Assembly (NCBI GenBank): GCA_017938315.1
Contig: JAGBBV010000030.1
Span: 1 to 64,000 of the forward strand
Direction: 5' to 3'
Origin: Lachnospiraceae bacterium
GTDB taxonomy: Bacteria; Bacillota; Clostridia; Lachnospirales; Lachnospiraceae
Length of the DNA: 64,000 nt
Shown here piece after piece: positions 57,977 through 64,000 of the stretch; the stretch's first letter is position 1; every line of letters begins with the position of its first letter. A model generated the notes under the pieces. That model was not told where the DNA came from, did not search any database, and saw only the letters and a program-made list of their open reading frames with translations. Made by a program: the position numbers and the translations under genes.

Positions 57977-59062
57977 ATGAAAAAGAGAAGGATAATTAAA
58001 TTTTTGCTTGACCTTTGTCTGGCGATAGGTATGGTAATGATGCCGCTAAACGAGATGGAAGCACAGGCACAGGAAGTAATAGCAACGGTTGAGGGAACGG
58101 TGTTGTCTGAAACGACCCAGGAGCTGCTTCATCTTTCCACAAAGGAAGGCAAGATGGAGATTAAATTGGACAGCAATACGGATGCAAGCGGCTGTAAACT
58201 GCTCCTTACAGGAGAAAAAATAAACGTTTCCGTTTCTCATGGTTCAGACGGATATTTACATGCGGTAAAAATCACCAGCAGCACAAAGACGCCGGGAATA
58301 ACCATTGATTCGTCTACATCCGTGACAGTGACCGGAATTATTAATGCAAAGTCAAACAGTGAAATTTTGTTTTTCGATACAGAATGCGGCACCATGGAAT
58401 TGAAACTGGATGCCACTACAGATATCAGTAATTCATCTTTGCTGGTAGCCGGTAAGGCATATGAAATTGTCTGTGCGAGAGGTTCTGATGCCTATATGCA
58501 TGCACTTTCCATTAAAGACACCAGTGCCATTGTTAAGACGTCCTCCGGCAAGACGGCCAATATATCTTTATTGACACCGGCGCCGGTTGCTGCACTTGAC
58601 AGCAACATTGTTACGACTACAGTAAAAGGAACAGTGGGATCAAAAACAAAAGAAAATCTTTTGTACCTGGAAACAGAAGGCGGTACCATGCTGGTTGTAA
58701 TTGACAGCAAGACAGACAGTACTAAGGGACTGGTTCTTACCCCGGAGACAAAATTAACAGTGTCGGTATACCGCGGTGCTGATGCTTACATGCATGCGGC
58801 AGTGATAACCGGTGGGAATAGGGAACCTTTAACAGCTACATTGGACCAATCTACAAAGGCCACCGTAACGGGAACCATATCAGATAAGTCTACAGAAGAA
58901 ATGCTGTATTTAGATCTTGAATACGGTGAAATGAAACTAAAAACAGATGCATTAAAAGAAGTAAAGGGACTGAAAGTCCTTGTGGAGGATAAGAAGGTCA
59001 GCGTAACATGTGAAAGAGGCTCTGATGCCTACATGCATGTGACAAGCATTACAGGTTTATAA
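57977..59062 (+). CDS. Secreted protein of four tandem repeats
   Basis: A 361-residue protein with a basic N-terminus and signal-like segment (FLLDLCLAIGMVMMPLNEMEAQA), then four repeats of about 62-65 residues separated by linkers. Each has VxGT(I/V)..KS..EILxLDTE.G.MxLKxD followed by a segment ending (R/H)G(S/A)D(A/G)Y(M/L)HA. They lie at about 58090-58272, 58327-58512, 58618-58806 and 58858-59055. The repeat looks like a small beta barrel of the OB-like size. GGAGG supports the ATG at 57977. No anchor is seen at the C-terminus, so it is probably secreted. Function unknown. Confidence 0.83.
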   Translation: MKKRRIIKFLLDLCLAIGMVMMPLNEMEAQAQEVIATVEGTVLSETTQELLHLSTKEGKMEIKLDSNTDASGCKLLLTGEKINVSVSHGSDGYLHAVKITSSTKTPGITIDSSTSVTVTGIINAKSNSEILFFDTECGTMELKLDATTDISNSSLLVAGKAYEIVCARGSDAYMHALSIKDTSAIVKTSSGKTANISLLTPAPVAALDSNIVTTTVKGTVGSKTKENLLYLETEGGTMLVVIDSKTDSTKGLVLTPETKLTVSVYRGADAYMHAAVITGGNREPLTATLDQSTKATVTGTISDKSTEEMLYLDLEYGEMKLKTDALKEVKGLKVLVEDKKVSVTCERGSDAYMHVTSITGL

Positions 59063-59078
59063 CAAAAATATAGAAGAT

Positions 59079-59111
59079 AAAAAGTTCCGGCCAATGTGCC
59101 GGAACTTTTTT
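59079..59111 (+). terminator. Terminator after the repeat protein
   Basis: AAAAAGTTCCGG and CCGGAACTTTTTT form a perfect stem with a short loop. Confidence 0.92.
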
Positions 59112-59196
59112 ACACCATTTTTAGAGGTTTATAATAGAATAATTACGGCAATACTATGTAAAAACAAAAGACATAAAATAAGGTTTTTGTAATTTC

Positions 59197-59225
59197 TTGA
59201 CGTAGTTTTCAAAAACTGATATACT
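59197..59225 (+). promoter_or_regulatory. Promoter of the degV-like gene
   Basis: TTGACG (59197-59202), 17 bases, TATACT (59220-59225), 47 bases before the start. Confidence 0.75.
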
Positions 59226-59272
59226 CGTAAAGAATACATATAAGTAAAGTTATAAAGAATGAGGTAATAAAA

Positions 59273-60109
59273 ATGGTGTGTAAAATAGTATCGGATTCAG
59301 CCGTAAATATGCGGGCGGCAAAAGGTGATACGGAATTTGTTTCCGTACCTCTTACCATCAGAGCAGGAGAGAAAGAATTTGTTGATGATGTCTCTCTGGA
59401 TGTACAGGAAATGGTAAATTATATGAGTAACTTTAAAGGAAAATCCGGTACGGCTTGTCCCAGCGTAGAGGCATGGTTGCAAGCATTTGAGGGAGCAGAG
59501 CGTATTCTTTGCTTTACGATTACAAGTGGTCTTTCGGGAAGCTATAATTCAGCCAAAGCGGCCAAGGAAGATTTTGAAGAGAAGAATCCGGGAAAGAAGG
59601 TATATATAGTTGATACCTTGTCTGCAGGACCTGAAATGGAACTTTTAATTGATAAAGCAGAGGAACTGTTGTCGCAGGGAATGGATTTTGACAAAGTGTG
59701 TGAAATGGTTATGCAATACAAAGAGAAGACAGGACTGATGTTTTCCCTGGAGTCTTTAACAAATCTGGCGAATAACGGACGTGTCAGCCCTGTGGTAGCA
59801 AAAATTGCCGGAGTGTTGGGAATACGTGTTGTAGGCCGTGCCAGTGATAAGGGACAGCTGGATCCCATGGATAAAAGCCGTGGCGAAAAGAAAGCACTTG
59901 CCGCTATCTGGCAGAGAATGAAAGAATTAAATTACGCCGGCGGCAGGGTGAAAATTGATCATTGCAATAATCCGCTGGCGGCAGAGCAGATGAAGAAAAT
60001 AATCCTGGAAAAATATCCTGCGGCAAAGATTGCCATTGGGATAACTTATGGATTATGTAGTTTTTATGCAGAAAACGGGGGTCTTTTAGTAGGCTTTGAA
60101 AAAGCATAG
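59273..60109 (+). CDS. DegV-family fatty-acid-binding protein
   Basis: A 278-residue DegV protein. It opens CKIVSDSAVNM, the conserved TACPSVEAWLQAFEGAERILCFTITSGLSGSYNSAK holds the Ser that contacts the fatty acid carboxylate, and LESLTNLANNGRVSP is the family's middle motif. DegV proteins bind fatty acids and serve as FakB partners for the FakA kinase; no fakA is nearby. AGGT before the ATG is modest. A terminator follows. Confidence 0.93.
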   Translation: MVCKIVSDSAVNMRAAKGDTEFVSVPLTIRAGEKEFVDDVSLDVQEMVNYMSNFKGKSGTACPSVEAWLQAFEGAERILCFTITSGLSGSYNSAKAAKEDFEEKNPGKKVYIVDTLSAGPEMELLIDKAEELLSQGMDFDKVCEMVMQYKEKTGLMFSLESLTNLANNGRVSPVVAKIAGVLGIRVVGRASDKGQLDPMDKSRGEKKALAAIWQRMKELNYAGGRVKIDHCNNPLAAEQMKKIILEKYPAAKIAIGITYGLCSFYAENGGLLVGFEKA

Positions 60110-60115
60110 ATGATT

Positions 60116-60149
60116 AGGTCGGTTTCCATTGAAACCGACCTTTGTTTTT
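60116..60149 (+). terminator. Terminator after the degV-like gene
   Basis: AGGTCGGTTTC (60116-60126) pairs with GAAACCGACCT (60131-60141), with TTGTTTTT after. Confidence 0.92.
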
Positions 60150-60205
60150 GAAAAAGTTCGTGTTATACTGGTAAAAGATGCTATTGTGTGAAGAAGGAGT
60201 AAGAA

Positions 60206-60916
60206 ATGTATAGTTATCAAAGCAGAATCAGGTACAGTGAACTGGACGCATCGGGACATTTAAAGATAGAGTCGTTATTGGATTATTTTCAGGATTGTAC
60301 TACTTTTCATTCGGAGGACTTGGGACGAGGGGTAGACTATTTAAAAGAAAAGCATATGGTATGGGTACTCAGTTCCTGGCAGATTATAGTGGACAGATAT
60401 CCAAAGCTGGGGGAGAGAGTGACAGTTGCTACAGCACCGTATGATTTTAAAGGCTTTATGGGTTACCGTAATTTCCTTATGACTGACGAAAAAGGAAACC
60501 GTATTGCATGCGGAAATACCATTTGGAGTCTCATTGACACAGAAAATAACCGCCCGGTTAAACCGACAGATGAAATTATAGATGCATACCGGCTGGAAGA
60601 AAAACTGGACATGGAATATGCACCCAGAAGAATTGCCCTGCCGGATACTTTGGAACAAAAAGAGAGCATTGTCGTACGGTCCCATCATTTGGATACCAAC
60701 CATCACGTAAATAATGGGCAGTATGTCAGAATTGCACTGGATGCATTAGGGAAAGAATGTAGGATTAAACAACTTCGTGCAGAGTATAAAAAACAGTCAT
60801 TTTTAAATGACTGCCTGACTCCATTTGTAGGGAGTTTTGCAGAAGGAACGGATGTGATTGTGCTGAAAGATGCACAGGATACAGTGAGCTGTGTTGTGGA
60901 AATACAAACCATATAA
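60206..60916 (+). CDS. Acyl-ACP thioesterase (FatA/FatB type)
   Basis: A 236-residue double-hotdog acyl-[acyl carrier protein] thioesterase. The first half opens YQSRIRYSELDASGHLKIESLLDYFQDCT and contains MVWVLSSWQIIVDRYP. The second half contains SHHLDTNHHVNNGQYVRIAL, holding the Asn-His catalytic residues (DTNHHVNN), as in plant-like thioesterases of Clostridia. It releases free fatty acids from ACP. AAGGAG precedes the ATG. The next gene, cvfB-like, starts 26 bases later. Confidence 0.9.
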   Translation: MYSYQSRIRYSELDASGHLKIESLLDYFQDCTTFHSEDLGRGVDYLKEKHMVWVLSSWQIIVDRYPKLGERVTVATAPYDFKGFMGYRNFLMTDEKGNRIACGNTIWSLIDTENNRPVKPTDEIIDAYRLEEKLDMEYAPRRIALPDTLEQKESIVVRSHHLDTNHHVNNGQYVRIALDALGKECRIKQLRAEYKKQSFLNDCLTPFVGSFAEGTDVIVLKDAQDTVSCVVEIQTI

Positions 60917-60942
60917 AAACCAAAAAGAACGGAGAGACTAAA

Positions 60943-61800
60943 ATGATTGAATTGGGAAAAAGACAGTTACTTACCGTTATCAAAAAAGTAGATTTCGGTG
61001 TTTATCTTGCAGAGGAGCAGGGAGATGCAGAGGAGAAAGTATTGCTTCCTATTAAGCAGGTGCCTGCAGGAGCAGGGATAAACGATAAGATAGCCGTATT
61101 TATTTACAGGGACTCGAAAGACAGACTGATTGCAACCATCAATGAGCCGATGCTGGAGGTAGGTCAGTTTGCCTGTCTGAAAGTAAAGCAGGTGGGGAAA
61201 TTCGGTGCGTTCCTTGATTGGGGATTGGAGAAGGACTTACTACTGCCTTTTAAAGAACAGACAACATCCTTGAAGGCGGGTGACGAATGCATGGCAGCAC
61301 TTTATGTAGATAAAAGCAACAGACTGTGTGCCACCATGAAAGTGTATCATTATCTGCAGACAGGCAGTCCATATAAAAAGGATGATAAGGTAGAAGGAAT
61401 TGTGTACGAGATAAGTCCCAATTTTGGTGCGTTTGTGGCAGTGGACGAACGATACTCTGCCCTAATTCCGAAGAGTGAGCCCTCGGAAGGCGTGAAAGTG
61501 GGAGATAGAATACTTGCCCGCGTGACAGAGGTAAAAGAAGACGGAAAGCTTTCTTTGAGCATTAGGGAAAAAGCATATGTGCAAATCGATACAGATGCGA
61601 AAAAATTGCTTGATATGTTGAAAGCAAGTGACGGATATCTTCCCTTTGGCGATAAATCTGCCCCGGAGCTTATCCGCGAAAAAACAGGTATGAGTAAAAA
61701 TGAATTTAAAAAAGCGGCAGGAAATTTATATAAGCAAAGATTGATTGAAATTCAGGCAGAGAGTATGCGATTGGTTAAGGGGAAAGAGAATGAACAGTAA
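60943..61800 (+). CDS. cvfB: S1 RNA-binding domain protein CvfB
   Basis: A 285-residue protein with tandem S1-like domains and a C-terminal winged helix, the layout of CvfB (virulence regulator, RNA-binding). S1 cores are seen at VGQFACLKVKQVGKFGAFLDWGLEKDLLLPFKEQ and VEGIVYEISPNFGAFVAVDERYSALIP. LSIREKAYVQI and LLDMLKASDGYLPFGDKS lead into the winged helix. CGGAGAG precedes the ATG. The CPBP gene starts inside its last codons. Confidence 0.9.
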   Translation: MIELGKRQLLTVIKKVDFGVYLAEEQGDAEEKVLLPIKQVPAGAGINDKIAVFIYRDSKDRLIATINEPMLEVGQFACLKVKQVGKFGAFLDWGLEKDLLLPFKEQTTSLKAGDECMAALYVDKSNRLCATMKVYHYLQTGSPYKKDDKVEGIVYEISPNFGAFVAVDERYSALIPKSEPSEGVKVGDRILARVTEVKEDGKLSLSIREKAYVQIDTDAKKLLDMLKASDGYLPFGDKSAPELIREKTGMSKNEFKKAAGNLYKQRLIEIQAESMRLVKGKENEQ

Positions 61801-62716
61801 AAAAGCGAATCTTGCATTTCTAATATCTATAATATGTTATATAGCGGTTGTGTTGATGATTCCCCATTTTCTTCCGGCTGTTACGGGAAATCTGATTATC
61901 AGCAATGTACTTTGCGAAATGGTCATCTTGCTGCCCGGACTGCTCTTTGTTCTTTTGTCTAAAGAAAAAGCAATTGGTTTTTTGGGATTCCGTAAGATAA
62001 AAATTTCCACAGTGCTTGCGATTATACCATTTACAATGCTCACGTCACCGTTTATTACGTTGGTGAATTTAATTTCCCAGTTTTTTGTGGAAAATGAAGT
62101 GACAAATATGGTTGATGGTTTTCAGATGACACAGATGCCCTTTTGGCAGGTGTTTGGTACAGTGGCAATTTTTGCACCGTTTTGTGAAGAATTGGCGTGC
62201 AGGGGAGTCTATTATCACAGTCATAAAAAGTCCGGAGGGATGTTTAAGGCATTGCTTGTTTCCTCCCTTATTTTTGCAATGGTACACATGAATATTAATC
62301 AGGCGAGCTATGCCTTCGTGGTAGGCGTGCTTGCAGTACTTTTGGTAGAGGCGACGGGGAGCCTTTGGTCTTCCATCATATATCATGGGCTGATTAACGG
62401 AAGCCAGATGGTACTTCTTTTTGCAGTGCAGGCAGTAGACCCCCAGGCATACAGCCAGGCATCTGCAGAAGCAGTCACTACAGAAATGCTGGTTTATATG
62501 GTGGCAGTATACTTGGCTATGGCAGCAGTCTGCCTGCCATTGGGATGGGCTCTTTTAGTGTGGATAAGCGGACGCGAAGGACGCAGTGGAATTCTCAAGA
62601 CTGTTTGGGAAGAACGAAAGAAAAAGGATAAGGTCATATCAGTTTCACTGATAGTAGCACTTATCCTTTGCATAGCTGTGATTGCGTGGACTATGATAGC
62701 TCCGCATCTGATGTAA
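61790..62716 (+). CDS. CPBP-family intramembrane metalloprotease
   Basis: A 308-residue membrane protein with eight or so spans. The CPBP signature is APFCEELACRGVYYHSHK, later MVHMNINQASYAFV and IIYHGLINGSQM give the other metal ligands. A weak GGGGAAAG site selects the ATG at 61790, which overlaps cvfB by 11 bases. This is the third CPBP protein of the window, with a different partner each time. Substrate unknown. Confidence 0.87.
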   Translation: MNSKKANLAFLISIICYIAVVLMIPHFLPAVTGNLIISNVLCEMVILLPGLLFVLLSKEKAIGFLGFRKIKISTVLAIIPFTMLTSPFITLVNLISQFFVENEVTNMVDGFQMTQMPFWQVFGTVAIFAPFCEELACRGVYYHSHKKSGGMFKALLVSSLIFAMVHMNINQASYAFVVGVLAVLLVEATGSLWSSIIYHGLINGSQMVLLFAVQAVDPQAYSQASAEAVTTEMLVYMVAVYLAMAAVCLPLGWALLVWISGREGRSGILKTVWEERKKKDKVISVSLIVALILCIAVIAWTMIAPHLM

Positions 62717-62721
62717 TGATT

Positions 62722-62910
62722 TTAAACAAACATATCAAAATTACTGCCCACATTGGGGTTTACCGATAGTTCCATGGAGCGGTCCATCATTTGAATCAGA
62801 CTTTCTCCCAAGGCTTCGGTATTGTCTAAGGCTTTGCTTAAAACAGCAGTGCCTATTTTGGTGCCGATTTCCATATTTGCCATGGCGGTTGATAATTCGG
62901 GAATGTTCAT
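62722..62910 (-). CDS. YjfB-like small protein
   Basis: A 62-residue protein of the YjfB kind: MNIPELSTAMANMEIGTKIGTAVLSKALDN and a C-terminus ending VNPNVGSNFDMFV, which is typical. YjfB proteins are sometimes named putative motility proteins and belong to sigma-D regulons in Bacillus; no motility gene is nearby. AAAGGAGG supports the ATG at 62910. Confidence 0.85.
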   Translation of the reverse strand: MNIPELSTAMANMEIGTKIGTAVLSKALDNTEALGESLIQMMDRSMELSVNPNVGSNFDMFV

Positions 62911-63209
62911 AACAAAGCCTCCTTTCTTTTCTGTAAAGATATTATAACATGTATTTTGTGAAAAAGCCATTTTTTTGCAAAAACATGTTATTTTTTTGCG
63001 GTAAAAATTTGTTTATGTTGCATAGAAGAATTTTTTGGGATTTTTTGGGCAAAAACATTAAAAATAAACAAAAAAATGTGAGAAACGTGTAGATTTATTT
63101 GTACATTTGTATTAAAATGAAAAAGAAGTCTTTTTTTGTGTTGCAAAAAACGAAAAAAACATTGTGAAATTTGTATACATTTTGAAATATGACAAAGGAG
63201 TGGGGGATA
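62911..63209. other. AT-rich intergenic region without a gene
   Basis: The 299 bases between the divergent YjfB-like and CdaR/PucR-type genes are rich in T-runs and A-runs (for example TTTTTTGGGATTTTTTGGG near 63030). Promoters for both genes should lie here, but I could not fix a convincing -35/-10 pair. No RNA fold or reading frame is supported. Confidence 0.5.
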
Positions 63210-64000
63210 ATGATTTCAAATCAGATCTTACAAAATACAATAGAGGGACTAAAAGGAATTGCCCGGGTAGAGTTTTGTGTGATGGATGTGGATGGCAAGG
63301 AAGTGGCTGCCACATCTGCAAATATGAATATCAATGCAGGAACTGTCTCTGAGTTTGCAAAATCGCCTGCAGATTCCCAGGAAATACAAGGGTGCCAGTA
63401 TTTTAAGATATTTGATGAACAGCAACTTGAGTATGTACTGGCAGCAGCCGGCGTGGGTGAAGACGTTTACATGGTCGGAAAGATGGCGGCATTCCAAATC
63501 CAAAATCTGCTGGTGGCATATAAAGAGCGTTTTGACAAAGATAATTTTATCAAAAATCTTCTTTTGGATAACCTGCTTTTGATTGACATTTACAGCAGGG
63601 CCAAAAAACTTCATATACAGACAGATGTGAAGCGTGTTGTCATGATTGTGGAAACTGACAATAATAAAGAGAACAATGCGTTGGAAGCAGTGCGTACCTA
63701 TTATGGAAACAATAGCAAGGATTTTATTACTGCTGTGGATGAAAACAGCGTAATCGTTGTCAAAGAATTGCCCGAGACAGACAGTTCTAAGGAGATTGAA
63801 AAAGCAGCAGCCAGTATGGAGAACTTTTTGTTGAAAGAAGGTATGACAGATATTCATATTTCTTACGGTACGGTTGTCAAAGAAATTAAAGAAGTGAGCC
63901 GTTCTTATAAGGAAGCTAAAATGGCACTTGATGTGGGCAAGATATTCTTTGATGACAGAAACATTATTGCTTACAGCGAACTTGGAATCGGCCGCTTGAT
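63210..64000 (+). CDS. CdaR/PucR-type transcriptional regulator (partial, runs off the window)
   Basis: An open frame from the ATG at 63210 (AAAGGAG ahead) to the window edge, 263 residues so far. The N-terminal region up to about residue 90 (GVGEDVYMVGKMAAFQIQNLLVAYKERFDKDNFI) matches the sugar-diacid-recognition/CdaR layout, with FIKNLLLDNLLLIDIYSRAKKL and the middle GGDEF-like part (HISYGTVVKEIKEVSRSYKEAKMALDVG). The expected C-terminal helix-turn-helix lies beyond the end. It probably senses a sugar acid or related compound. Confidence 0.85.
   Translation, partial: MISNQILQNTIEGLKGIARVEFCVMDVDGKEVAATSANMNINAGTVSEFAKSPADSQEIQGCQYFKIFDEQQLEYVLAAAGVGEDVYMVGKMAAFQIQNLLVAYKERFDKDNFIKNLLLDNLLLIDIYSRAKKLHIQTDVKRVVMIVETDNNKENNALEAVRTYYGNNSKDFITAVDENSVIVVKELPETDSSKEIEKAAASMENFLLKEGMTDIHISYGTVVKEIKEVSRSYKEAKMALDVGKIFFDDRNIIAYSELGIGRL

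Noticed and set aside
63249-63857. Minus-strand frame of 202 codons near the right end
   Set aside because: It is antisense to the CdaR/PucR-type frame that runs off the window; the plus-strand frame has AAAGGAG and family motifs.
1-64000. CRISPR array or intact insertion sequence
   Set aside because: No regularly spaced short repeats and no intact transposase were seen; the only repeat family is inside the protein-coding gene at 57977-59062.

Overview
The window is an AT-rich stretch of a Gram-positive Clostridia chromosome, most likely Lachnospiraceae. Nearly every gene has a strong purine-rich ribosome binding site. The ireB-ruvX-yrzB ... mltG-like-trmR-trhP order is that of Firmicutes, and RNase J, CvfB, type III glutamine synthetase, a FatA-type acyl-ACP thioesterase and SpmA also fit this group. 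No rRNA, CRISPR array or intact insertion sequence was seen. There is one tRNA (Gln, anticodon CTG) and one clear riboswitch (yybP-ykoY, upstream of mntP).

0-14.5 kb is an accessory region. It holds an APH(3')-type phosphotransferase, six separate GNAT acetyltransferase genes, a GH42 beta-galactosidase with a tautomerase, an alpha/beta hydrolase, a DinB-like protein and a three-gene ABC-2 exporter. These are followed by an XRE/GyrI-like regulator with a small papain-like protein, and by a TetR regulator overlapping a CPBP protease.

14.5-21.7 kb is a decayed mobile region. An Rpn-type nuclease gene is followed by a tyrosine integrase that lacks its N-terminal part. That integrase is split exactly at its HGLRH catalytic motif by about 3.7 kb carrying two co-directional genes, a Fic-domain protein and a KAP-type P-loop ATPase. 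The integrase C-terminus resumes at 20017. A membrane protein, a ribbon-helix-helix protein and a response regulator without its receiver domain follow. The last sits in front of an intact sensor kinase, so the mobile DNA appears to have removed half of a two-component system. The Fic-KAP pair is the best candidate for an undescribed (defence or toxin-like) system here.

23-41 kb mixes housekeeping and surface genes: a CDP-alcohol phosphatidyltransferase, a MerR-YbjQ-CPBP operon with a textbook 19-bp-spacer MerR promoter, an ECF transporter (S, fused A-A, T), cysK, a CAP-domain protein and a class B sortase. A small pseudopilin/GspF operon without an ATPase comes next, then SpmA without SpmB, a HAD phosphatase, an aldo/keto reductase and NudC. 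The stretch ends with a compact XRE-ImmA/IrrE-PIN tricistron that looks like a toxin-antitoxin or stress module.

41-55 kb is core: prmA-rsmE, cysteine desulfurase-thiI, a His-less HPr-like protein, mtaB, ireB-ruvX-yrzB-rnj, a ylbF-type gene, a short mltG-like gene, trmR, trhP and glnN. 54.8-64 kb holds a membrane protein, an ATC-hydrolase-like protein, riboswitch-controlled mntP, a DUF1905/papain-like fusion, tRNA-Gln, a secreted four-repeat protein, DegV, a thioesterase, CvfB-CPBP, a YjfB-like peptide and the start of a CdaR/PucR-type regulator cut by the window end.

All functional names are from reading the translated sequence by eye; no database search was run.
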